Part shown: one piece after another, positions 7,660 through 16,400 of the stretch | How the letters are laid out: each line of letters opens with the position of its first letter | Position numbering within the stretch: the stretch's first letter is position 1 | Assembly: GCF_041245805.1 (NCBI RefSeq) | Contig: NZ_CP162490.1 | Coordinates: 3,821,001 to 3,885,000 of the forward strand | Length of the DNA: 64,000 nt | Reading direction: 5' to 3' | DNA from: Xanthomonas sp. DAR 34887 | Lineage (GTDB): Bacteria > Pseudomonadota > Gammaproteobacteria > Xanthomonadales > Xanthomonadaceae | Position numbers and translations under genes: made by a program | The notes under the pieces: generated by a model | The model's input: only the letters and a program-made list of their open reading frames with translations | The model's database searches: none | Told to the model about the DNA's origin: nothing

Positions 7660-8910
7660 CTAGCGTAAGCGCAGGGTGTCGTAGGCGTTCCACTGGCTGG
7701 TGTCCGACAGCACGACCGGCTCGCCGGCGCGCAGCCCGGCACGCACTTCGATGCGGTCGCTGGACGCGGCGCCGAAGCGCACGCCGATGCGTTGCGCGCG
7801 GTCGCCGCCGTCGCGCAGCACGAACAGGGTGCCGGCGGTGTTCGGCGCGGCCAGCGCCGGGCGCGGGATGCTGACCACGTCGCGCAAGGTGCCCAGCACG
7901 ATGCGTCCATCCACCGACAGGTCCGGGCGCGCGCCCGAGGGCAGCGGCGGCGCCAGCCGCACGTCGACCACCACGCTGCCGCTGCGCACCGCCGGGTCGA
8001 TCCGCGCCACCTGCCCGGCGACCACGCCGTTGTGCGTGTCCACCGCGACCGGCAGGCCGTCGATGACATCCTTGGCCAGCAGCTCGGGCACCTGCAGCCG
8101 CGCCAGCAGGTCGTCGGGACGCGCGACCCGCGCCAGCTTGGCGCCAGCCTCCACGCGCTGGCCCGGCTCCACGTCCACCTGCTGCAGGATGCCGGCGCTG
8201 CCGGCGCGCACCTGCAGCGACGCGGCCTGCTGCGCGGCGATGGCCAGCGCGCTGGCGGCCTGCGCGCGCCGCGCCTGGGCGGCGCGCAACTGTGCGGCCA
8301 TGTTCTGCCGGAACGCTGCCACGCGCTGGGTTTCGATGCCGGCGCGGCCGCGCTGCTGCGCTTCGACGATCTGGCTCTGGGTCAGGTCGATCGCCGAGAT
8401 CGCGCCGCCGTCGTGGCCGCGCCGGTAGGCCTGCGCCTTGATCTGCGCGAGTTGCAGATCGGATTCGGCCTGCGCCTGCAGCGCCTGCTGGTCCAGCAAT
8501 TGCGAGGCCAGCGCCGCGTGCAGCGCGGCCAGGTCGGCATCGGCGCCGGCCAGTGCGGCGCGGGCGCGGTCCAGGCCGGCATCCAGCTCGGGATTGGCCA
8601 GTTGCAGGATCAGGGTGTCGGCATCCACCCGCGCGCCGGCATCGACCAATTGCTGCTGCACGGTCGCGGTGGCGCCGGCGGTGATCCAGCGGATCTGCCG
8701 CGGCACCAGCGTGCCGTTGGCGCGGATCTCGCGGCGCATCTCGCCGCGCGTGGCCGCGTCGATCCACAGCTCGCTGCGCGCCACGCGCGGTGCGGCGCGG
8801 CCGGCGCCAAGCGCCGCCACGACCAGCACGACAGCGATGCCGGCGGCCAGCGCCAGCCAGCGGCGCTTGCGGTGCCAGAACGAACGGTTGGGAGACTTCG
8901 CGATATCCAT
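7660..8910 (-). CDS. HlyD/MacA-family periplasmic adaptor
   Basis: A 416-residue membrane fusion protein. A basic N-terminus (WHRKRRW) precedes one signal-anchor helix (about residues 18-40). Next come a first biotinyl-lipoyl half, a long Ala/Gln-rich coiled coil (about 140-240), the second lipoyl half (VDVEPGQRVEAGAKLARV), and beta-barrel and membrane-proximal domains (GARPDLSVDGRI). It is the first gene of the exporter operon and would link the inner-membrane permease to an outer-membrane TolC-like channel, which is not encoded here. The ATG at 8910 lies almost directly beneath a sigma-54-like promoter. Confidence 0.9.
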   Translation of the reverse strand: MDIAKSPNRSFWHRKRRWLALAAGIAVVLVVAALGAGRAAPRVARSELWIDAATRGEMRREIRANGTLVPRQIRWITAGATATVQQQLVDAGARVDADTLILQLANPELDAGLDRARAALAGADADLAALHAALASQLLDQQALQAQAESDLQLAQIKAQAYRRGHDGGAISAIDLTQSQIVEAQQRGRAGIETQRVAAFRQNMAAQLRAAQARRAQAASALAIAAQQAASLQVRAGSAGILQQVDVEPGQRVEAGAKLARVARPDDLLARLQVPELLAKDVIDGLPVAVDTHNGVVAGQVARIDPAVRSGSVVVDVRLAPPLPSGARPDLSVDGRIVLGTLRDVVSIPRPALAAPNTAGTLFVLRDGGDRAQRIGVRFGAASSDRIEVRAGLRAGEPVVLSDTSQWNAYDTLRLR

Positions 8911-8921
8911 GGCCCTTACGG

Positions 8922-8937
8922 AGCAGGCCGCATGCCA
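8922..8937 (-). promoter_or_regulatory. Candidate sigma-54 (-24/-12) promoter of exporter operon
   Basis: The minus strand reads TGGCATGCGGCCTGCT, which matches TGGCACGNNNNTTGCW at all but two positions and keeps the GG and GC doublets at the required spacing. Transcription would begin near 8911-8912, leaving essentially no leader before the ATG at 8910. Such leaderless initiation lowers confidence. A sigma-54 activator is encoded downstream in the same cluster. Confidence 0.35.
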
Positions 8938-9060
8938 ATCGGCGAAGCGCTCTAACTCATTGAAAGGCCTGCATGTCTCCTACGCCGGGCATGGCCGCCG
9001 CGTCCGCAAGCGGACGATCGGCGACCGATTCCGTACAGTTGCGCGGCGAACCGCGCACGC

Positions 9061-10008
9061 TCAGCGCTGTTTTTCGAGCGAAGCGCGGTAGCGCAGCAGG
9101 GCTTCCGGTTCGTCGGTCTGGAACGCGCCGATTCCGGCGCGATACAGCCGCCCCCACACCGCATCCGGATCGCGCAGCGCGTCGGCGTCGCCGCCGTAGC
9201 CGGCGACGAAGCCTTCCCACAGCGTGTTGACCAGCAACCGCACGTGCTGCTGCCTGGACAGTGCGGCGATCGGCGGCAACTGCTCGGCGCGCATCCGCGG
9301 CAGTTCGATCGCCACCGGGCGGACCTTGCCGCCGATCTGAGTACGCACGGTCTGCAACAGATCGTCGGTGCCCGGCGGATTGAGCAGCACCGGGGTGAAG
9401 TTGACCCGGTCGAACGGCGGCAGCGACGCCAGCGGCTGGCTGTACACGCCGACCTCGGTCTTGAGCACCACCTGGCGTTCCATGCCGGCGCGCCGCACCG
9501 CGTCCGCCACTTCCGAATAGATCGGCGCCTTGACGTCGAGATTGAGCAGGATCCGGCCCTTGGCCGCGGCCAGCATCTGCTCCAGGGTCACCGGATGCTG
9601 GTCGGTGAGCGGCGCATCGGCGCCGCCCTCGTCGTCGCGCAGGCGCAGCCGCGACAGCTGCGCCCAGGTCAGCTCGGCGACCTTGCCGCTGCCGTCGGTG
9701 GTGCGCTCGACGGTGGCATCGTGAAACATCACCAGGGTGCCGTCGGCGGCGCGGCGGATGTCGGTCTCCAGCATGTCCACGCCCATCGCCACGCAACGCT
9801 CCAGGCCGGACAAGGAGTTCTCCGGCGCATGGCCGGGGAAGCCGTGCGCGGGCGCCGGATTGTGGCAACCGCGATGGGCGACGACGAAGATGCCGCCGGC
9901 GGGATCGGCCAGGCGCGCCTGGCTGGCGGCGCTGCCGGCAGGCGCGGCAGCGACGGGACCGGTCAGTGCGCTGCCCAGCAGCAGCAGCGGCAACAGAGGG
10001 GATTTCAT
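9061..10008 (-). CDS. Periplasmic glycerophosphodiester phosphodiesterase
   Basis: A 315-residue secreted GDPD/GlpQ-like enzyme. After a signal peptide (about residues 1-22, ending near AAAPA), the TIM-barrel motifs are present: His45-Arg46 in VAHRG, Glu63 in PENS, Glu81 and Asp83 in ETD, and His96-Asp97 in FHDATVERTTDG. These are the metal and catalytic residues of the family, which hydrolyses glycerophosphodiesters to sn-glycerol-3-phosphate and an alcohol. The Met at 10008 was chosen to give the best signal peptide; an ATG at 10020 adds four residues. It follows the TonB-dependent receptor gene by about 30 bases and is probably co-transcribed, suggesting breakdown of imported phosphodiesters. 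Confidence 0.9.
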   Translation of the reverse strand: MKSPLLPLLLLGSALTGPVAAAPAGSAASQARLADPAGGIFVVAHRGCHNPAPAHGFPGHAPENSLSGLERCVAMGVDMLETDIRRAADGTLVMFHDATVERTTDGSGKVAELTWAQLSRLRLRDDEGGADAPLTDQHPVTLEQMLAAAKGRILLNLDVKAPIYSEVADAVRRAGMERQVVLKTEVGVYSQPLASLPPFDRVNFTPVLLNPPGTDDLLQTVRTQIGGKVRPVAIELPRMRAEQLPPIAALSRQQHVRLLVNTLWEGFVAGYGGDADALRDPDAVWGRLYRAGIGAFQTDEPEALLRYRASLEKQR

Positions 10009-10038
10009 GGCGATGGGCATCCGAAGAAGAGAAGGTGT

Positions 10039-12906
10039 TTAAAGCGAGGGCGTGAAGCGGATGCCGAACCAGTAGGTGGTCGGCACCGAGTAGGTGTCCT
10101 TCAACAGGTTCTCGCCCGGCCCGGTCACGCTGGTGATGCGGCTGTGGGTGACGTTGCTGACCTGGCCGACCACACTGACCTGCTTGTTGACCGCATAGGT
10201 CGCCGACAGATCCAGCTGCGAGCGCGGCGCCCAGTACAGATCCTGCCAGCCGATGTTGCTGACGATGGCGCGCAGCGCCTTGCCCTGGCGGTTGTAGGCC
10301 GCGCGCAGTTCCAACCCGCCGATGCTGTAGAACAGCGAGGCATTGGCGGTGTAGCCGGGCTGGCCGACCAGGCGATCGACGCTGCGCTGGCGCTGGCTCA
10401 CGTTCGGTGCGGTGCCGACGCTGTACGGCACGTCCATGTCGCCGTCGAGCAAGGCCAGGTTGGCGCTGGCGCCGAGCCCGGACAGCGCCGGCACGCCGGG
10501 CAGCAAGGTGTTGAGCACCGCGCTCAGTTCCAGGCCGCGGATATGCGCCTTGGACGCATTGGCCGGTGTGCTGATCAGCACGTTCGAATAGGTGGTGCCG
10601 TTGTAGCTGAACTGGTCGGTGCGCGACAGGGTGAAGATCTCGTCCTGGATACGCTTGTTGAACACCGCCGCCGCGAGCATGCCATCGACCGCGTCGGGCA
10701 GGCGCCATTCCAGCGACAGGTCCAGGTTGGTCGACACGCGCGGCTTGATGTCCGGATTGCCCACGGTCACGGTCACGCCCTGCGCGTTGGGGTTGCCGGC
10801 ATCGGTGCTGTTGACGAAGCCGATCGAGGTGCGCGCGGCATAGGCGTCGTACGGCGGGCGGCCGAGCGTGCGGCTGGCGCCGGCGCGCAGGTCGAGGCTA
10901 TCGCTGAGGTGGTAGGTCATGATCGCCGACGGCAGCAGGTTGGCGTAGTGCGAATCGGTCGGCGCATCGACGTAGACGTACTTGCCGCTGGCCGTATCCA
11001 GCTGGCGCTGGCGGCCGACGGTGGACTGGTCGGTGTCGTCGTAATGCAGGCCGGCCTGGACGTTGAACGCCTCGGCGCGATAGCTGACCAGGCCGTAGGC
11101 GCCGAAGATCTTTTCGCTGTGGCTGAAGTTGTCCTGGTTGCTGAAGGCCGATTGGTCGGTGCTGTTGAACGCGCTCAGCGGCGTGGACTGCAGCACGCGC
11201 CGTGCCTTGTTCGGATCGATGGTGATCAGGTTCAGGCCCAGATAGCGCAGCGGCGCGTTGGAGGGCGCCAGCACGTCGGCGATGTTCAGTGCCGGCGCGC
11301 TGCGGTTCGGCTCGTAGTCGTCGCGGTAGATGTCGAACGACGGCTTGTCGGTGGTGTACGACAGGCCGGCGCCGAAGCCCAGGCCACGGTCCTGTTCGCC
11401 CTGGTTGAAGCCGTAGTCCAGGCGCCCGGTGAGGATGCGGTCGCGCGCGCTGCGTTTGTAGTCCGGGCGCCAGTACAACAGGCTGTAGTTGTCGTAGTTG
11501 TAATAGGCCTGCGATGCCACCGGGAAGCGCTGGTTCAACGCCGAGGTGTCGTAAGTAAAGGCGTAGTTGGCGCTGGGAACGACGGTGACCCCGGGGCCGG
11601 TCTGGCCGACCGCGACCGCCGCCGGGCGCGAGGCGCCAGTGACGTACTTGAACATCTGGATCGGCTCGTCGTAGGTCGCATCCGACCACGAGCCGCGCGC
11701 GGAGAACACCTGCCGGTCGTCCGGCCGCCATTCCATGCCGGCCTGGCCGAGCTTGGTGCGGGTGGTGGTGACCTGGCTGGAATAGCCCACCTCGATGTCG
11801 CCGGCCGGATAACTGCCGGAGGTCGCGGTCTGGTTGGCGACGCGGTTGCGGTTGCGCGGATCGATGATCAGTTCGTTGCGCTGCATGTCGTCCTTGAAAT
11901 AGTAGTAACCCGCGGTGACGTAGGCTTGCAGGTCGGCGCTGGGACGCGCTTCGAACTTGCCGGTCAGCCCGTAGCGGTCGCGCTTGTCCATCACGTACCA
12001 GTACTTGTCCTGCTGCGGCACCGCCCAGCCGTTGCCGAGGTTGCTGCCGCTTTGCAGCACGCCGTTGTCGTCGTAGAGCCCGTAGTGCACCGTGTCGGTG
12101 GTCATGTGGGTTTCGGTGTAGCTGCTCAGCGTCTGGTAGTTGCCCGACAGGGTCAGCCCGTATTGCCGCTCGCTGCCGAAGGTGGTGCTGCCGGTGGCGC
12201 CGAGGCGGTAGCCGGGATCGTCCTGGTCGCGCGGCTTGCCGACGTCGTTGGCATGGCCCAGCGACGCTTCGCTGGTGAAGAACGGCTTGCCGCCGTTCTC
12301 GAACGCGCTGCGCGTGCGCAGGTTGATCGCGCCGCCGGTGGCGTTGGGATCCAGGTCGGGGGTGAAGGTCTTGATCACCTGCAGTTCACTGACCATCGAG
12401 GCCGGCAGGATGTCCAGGCGCACGCCGCGGGTGATCGAGCCGAGCGTGCCGTTCGGCGTGCCCGGCGAGGCCACGGTCAGGCCGTCGATGGTGACGTTGT
12501 TGTAGGACGGGCCGAGGCCGCGCAGCACCGGCGTGGCGGCCTCGTCGCGCGGATGCTCGTTGTCGGTCGCCGGCAGCACCGATAGGCCGGGGATGCGCCG
12601 CAGCGCCTCGACGATGGTGGTGTCGGGCAGCGCGCGCACATCGGTGGAACTGACCACGTCGGTGATGTTGGTCGCCGCGCGCTTGCTCTCCATCGCCGCG
12701 GCATTGGCCTTGCGCACGCCGGTGACGACGACGCTATCCAGGGTCTTGGCGGTGTCGGCAGCCGGCGGCGCTGAAGACGCGGTATCGGTGCCGTCGGCGA
12801 CCGGCGGCAACGGCGTCGCCGCCTGTTGCGCGAGGGCGGCCTGGCAACTGGCGGCAAGCAGGCACACCAGCAACGTGCGCTGGTGGCGATGGTGCAATCG
12901 CGTCAT
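10039..12906 (-). CDS. TonB-dependent outer-membrane receptor
   Basis: A 955-residue receptor. The signal peptide (about 1-26) ends at ALAQQ. The plug domain contains DSVVVTG (TonB-box region), VVSSTDVRALPDTTIVEAL, RGLGPSYNNVTIDG and NATGGAINLRT. A long beta-barrel follows and ends in YWFGIRFTPSL. The ending in Leu rather than Phe is slightly unusual. The ATG at 12906 was chosen because the signal peptide begins there. The plug resembles the large Xanthomonas-type receptors that import carbohydrates or other nutrients rather than classical siderophore receptors. Its partner downstream is a glycerophosphodiesterase, so a phosphorylated glycerol compound is a plausible ligand (inference). Confidence 0.92.
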   Translation of the reverse strand: MTRLHHRHQRTLLVCLLAASCQAALAQQAATPLPPVADGTDTASSAPPAADTAKTLDSVVVTGVRKANAAAMESKRAATNITDVVSSTDVRALPDTTIVEALRRIPGLSVLPATDNEHPRDEAATPVLRGLGPSYNNVTIDGLTVASPGTPNGTLGSITRGVRLDILPASMVSELQVIKTFTPDLDPNATGGAINLRTRSAFENGGKPFFTSEASLGHANDVGKPRDQDDPGYRLGATGSTTFGSERQYGLTLSGNYQTLSSYTETHMTTDTVHYGLYDDNGVLQSGSNLGNGWAVPQQDKYWYVMDKRDRYGLTGKFEARPSADLQAYVTAGYYYFKDDMQRNELIIDPRNRNRVANQTATSGSYPAGDIEVGYSSQVTTTRTKLGQAGMEWRPDDRQVFSARGSWSDATYDEPIQMFKYVTGASRPAAVAVGQTGPGVTVVPSANYAFTYDTSALNQRFPVASQAYYNYDNYSLLYWRPDYKRSARDRILTGRLDYGFNQGEQDRGLGFGAGLSYTTDKPSFDIYRDDYEPNRSAPALNIADVLAPSNAPLRYLGLNLITIDPNKARRVLQSTPLSAFNSTDQSAFSNQDNFSHSEKIFGAYGLVSYRAEAFNVQAGLHYDDTDQSTVGRQRQLDTASGKYVYVDAPTDSHYANLLPSAIMTYHLSDSLDLRAGASRTLGRPPYDAYAARTSIGFVNSTDAGNPNAQGVTVTVGNPDIKPRVSTNLDLSLEWRLPDAVDGMLAAAVFNKRIQDEIFTLSRTDQFSYNGTTYSNVLISTPANASKAHIRGLELSAVLNTLLPGVPALSGLGASANLALLDGDMDVPYSVGTAPNVSQRQRSVDRLVGQPGYTANASLFYSIGGLELRAAYNRQGKALRAIVSNIGWQDLYWAPRSQLDLSATYAVNKQVSVVGQVSNVTHSRITSVTGPGENLLKDTYSVPTTYWFGIRFTPSL

Positions 12907-13135
12907 CTCGTATCCCCTGGAAAATGTCGAAATAATTACTAACTTCAAGATAGTTAATTTTATCCAGGGGGCGATGACAGGCCCATGTCATGCGGCGGAC
13001 AATTGCGAGTGCCCGGGGAGTGACTGTCGATCCGTTGCTGCGGCATCGGCCGCGCGGTGAACCGAGTGGTCCAGAGCGTTGCACGGTGCACGGTGAGCGG
13101 TGAGCGTGAGCGGAAGTCTGATGGCTGATATCCGA
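12907..13135. promoter_or_regulatory. Upstream region of the receptor gene with AT-rich dyad
   Basis: A short AT-rich patch (about 12930-12962) lies 30-55 bases before the receptor ATG. It contains the dyad TAACT-N7-AGTTA (12940-12956). It is the likely promoter or operator region for the receptor/GDPD operon. No recognised regulator box could be assigned. The remainder up to 13135 shows nothing supportable. Confidence 0.35.
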
Positions 13136-13268
13136 GGCTGCGCCCGTACCCTCATCCGCCCCTGCGGGGCACCTTCCCCCAAAAAGGGGGCCATGGTCCC
13201 GGTGGGAGAAGGAACAGCCCAGCCCCTCTCCCATCGGGAGAGGGGTTGGGGTGAGGGTACGGCGCGAA
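13136..13268. repeat. Hairpin-rich intergenic repeat (CCCTCATCC/CCCTCACCCC family)
   Basis: A string of short hairpins: CCCCTGCGGGG, CCCCCAAAAAGGGGG and CCTCTCCCATCGGGAGAGG, bounded by TACCCTCATCCGCC on the left and GGGGTGAGGGTA on the right. The same element occurs in several copies at 27575-27967 in the other orientation, so this is a dispersed family, not a local terminator. It lies in the convergent space downstream of alpha-2-macroglobulin and upstream of the receptor gene. It encodes nothing recognisable. Confidence 0.75.
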
Positions 13269-13367
13269 AGCGACGCGCGACGTTTGGATGCACGAGGCTG
13301 CGCCACCGCCATGGCCCAGCTCGGCGCGTAGCGCATCGGCGGCGGTTGCGCGCCAGCACGACCGTCC

Positions 13368-13406
13368 AAAACGACGATAGGGCCGCAGGGGCCCTATCGT
13401 CGTTTT
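13368..13406. terminator. Strong palindromic terminator
   Basis: A perfect 16-base stem (AAAACGACGATAGGGC at 13368-13383, complement at 13391-13406) with a 7-base loop. It begins with AAAA and ends with TTTT, so it can act on either strand. It lies 32 bases beyond the stop codon of the alpha-2-macroglobulin gene and is almost certainly its terminator. Confidence 0.85.
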
Positions 13407-13437
13407 CGTTGCACGCGCCTGGTTGGCGCGTCGTCGG

Positions 13438-16400
13438 CTAAGGCTGTACGACGCTGATCGTGCCCGGGTTGCTGCGCCCCACCCCGCGCAGGTCGGGACG
13501 GTACATGTCCTCGACCAGCGGCGGCGGCACCGTGTAGGTGCCCGGGGTCACCGCGCGCACCAGGTAGAACACCTGCGCCTTGCTGCCCGCCGACAGGCCC
13601 AGCGCGGCCACGTAGCGGTCGTCGCGGAACTCCTCGTGCTTGACGTCGGCGGCGTTGGAACGGTCGCTGATCTCGATGCCGTCCACCACCACGTCGGACC
13701 ACTGCTTGGCGTCGCCCAGGTTGAAGTTCTCGATCTCCAGACCGGCCGGCAGCAGGTCGGTCAGCAGCGCGTCGGGCATGCTCTCGTTGGAGGTCATGGT
13801 GACGCGCACGATCAGCGCCTCGCCTTCCTTCAGCGGCCGCGGCGTCCACGGCTTGCCGTCGGTGCCGTACCACTCGCGTTCCACCTTCAGCGTGCTCTCG
13901 TCCACGCCAGGCGCGGTGCGCGGAATGCCGGCGATTTCCAGGCTGGCATACATCGGCGCCTCGCCCTGCGGCACGAAGCTGACCCCGCGCGCCAGTTCGG
14001 CCTCGCCGAACTGTCGGCCGAAGGCCTTGGCCGCGCCGATCGCCTCGCTGCTGTCGCCGATCGCCAACTGGCCGGACACCAGCTTGCTCTGGTTGGCCAG
14101 CAGCGCCTTGCCCATCCGCGCCAGCGCCACCTGCTCCTGGGTGCTCAGCCACAGCCAGCCGCCGCGGCGGCGCGCATCGATCTCGCGGCCCAACGACACC
14201 GCCCGCGCGTCGTACTCGGGCTTGGCCAGGCCGCGCTCGTGCAGCAGCGCGATCATCAGCGCGTCGTCGCGGATCACGCTGCCGTAGTCGCCGAAGTAGC
14301 GCGGACGGTCGGCGTTGTCCTTGGCGAACCCGGCCGCGATCGCCGCGTCGCCACGCTTCTTGTCGCCCTGCAGCGACAGCGCCACGCCCAGGTGCACCAG
14401 CGGCAGGCCGGTCAGCGCCTTGCCGCGGTCGTTGTCGTACAGCGCGCGCAGCGTGCCCAGCGGCGCGCGGTTGACTCGCGCCAGCACATAGCCGGACCAG
14501 GCCTGGTTGGCGAACTTCAGGTTCTCGCGGCGGTCCTGGCCGTAGAAGTTGTTGCCGCCGGACAGCAGGTCCTCGCTGAGCCGGTTGAGCGCCTTCTGCA
14601 GCACGTTGTCGGGCACCGCGAAGCCGGCGTCCTTGGCGTCGAGCAGGAACTCGGCGATATACGGGGTCAGGCCCGGGTTGACGTAGCCGTCGTCGCCCCA
14701 CATCGAGAAGTGGCCGCTGGAGATCTGCATCGAAGCCAGCCGGCCGAACGCGCCTTCCATGCGCTCGCGGCGGGTCGCCGCGTCCAGGCCCTTGGCGCCG
14801 AGCGTCCTGGCGGTGGCGTCGTCGAGCAGCAGCGCGGCGTAACCCTTGCTGGTGGTCTGCTCGGCGCACCCGTACGGGTAGTTCAGCGCGCCCTGCAGCG
14901 CGCTGGCGAACGGGATCGGCGGCAACGCGCTGACCAGCATGCGCGCGTTGACCGAACCGGCCATCAGCCCTTCGGCATCGCCCATGCCCAGCGTCACCGG
15001 CGCCAGCGGATCCAGCACGCGGGTCTGCGCACGCAGCACCGCCGGCCACGCCGCGCGCACCGGCAGGTCGTAGCGGCGGTCGACGTTGAAGCCGTTGCCG
15101 TTCACCCGCACCCGCACCTTGGCCACGGTGTAGCCCTCCTGCGCCACCAGCGGGAAGCTGAGCGTGGCCTTGGCGTCCTTGCCGAGCTTGGCGCTGCGCG
15201 CGTTCTCGGCGATCGCCAGCGGACCTTCGCCGTCCACCTGCACCTTGAACTCGCCCGCTTGCCCGGTGAAGTTCTGCACGTCCAGGGTGACCATACTGCG
15301 GTCGCCCGGCGCCATCACCCGCGGCATGCTGGCCTCGGCCACGATCGGCGCGCGCACCAGGGTCTCCACGTCGCGGTTGCCGTAGCGGTCGTCCGAATAC
15401 ACCAGCGCCGACACCCGCAACGTGCCGTTGAAGTCCGGCACCGGCAGTTGCACCCGCGCATTGCCCTTGGCATCGAGCTTCACCGAACCGGAGAACAGGT
15501 CCACGGTCTGCACCCGCGCGGTCGGCCGCTTGGCCTGCGGCAATGCCGCCAAGGCCATGTCGCCGCCGAAGCGCAGCTTGCCGGTGCCGCCTTCGAAGCT
15601 CTCGATCACGCGGCCATAGATGTCGTAGGCGTCCACGCCCAGGCGCCGCTGCGCGAAGAACTGCGCGTTGGCGTCGGGCACCGGGAAGCGGGTGATGTTG
15701 AGGATGCCCACGTCCACCGCGGAGATGGTCACGTGCGCCTGCTTGCCGGCCAGTTCCGGCACGCTGACCGTCACCGGCAGCGGCTGCTCCGGACGCATCT
15801 GCTTGGGCGCGACCAAGCCCACCGCCACGCGCCGGCTCTTGCGCTCCATCGGCACGAAGGCCACGCCGACCGCACGCGCCGGGGTGATCTTGCTCGGCGC
15901 CGAGCCGCCACGGAACACCAGCGCGGTGACGTAGACGTCGTGGCGCTCCCATTCTTTGGTCACCGGGATTTCGAAGGTGCTGCCCGGCTTCACGTCGATG
16001 TCCTGCACGTACAGCATCTTGTCGCTCTCGACCATCAGCACGCCGGGACCGGCATGCGGCGGGGTCAGAGTGACCTTGAGCGTGTCGCCGGCCTTGTAGC
16101 CGGTCTTGTCCAGCGCCAGCTTGACCTTGTCCGGGCGCGCATCCAGGCCGCGGTTCTCGTCGCCCCAGCTCCAGCCGGCGTGGAACGGATAGCGCGTGGT
16201 CAGGCCGGTGGCCGGGTCGAACACGTCCACCCGGTACTCGCCCCACTCCACCGGGAAGTCGAACTTGGCGGCGACGCTGCCGGCGTCGACGGTGAGGGTC
16301 TGCTTGTTCTCGAAGCGGCGGGTGAAGTCGTAGTCCCAGCGGTTGTCGGTGAATGCCCAGTGGTAGTCGCGCAGCTCACGCACCAGGGTCACCTTCAGGC

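Noticed and set aside
9244..12585. A plus-strand open frame of over 1100 codons opposite the receptor and GDPD genes
   Set aside because: Low-complexity composition with no recognisable fold. The minus-strand genes have signal peptides, motifs and correct ends.
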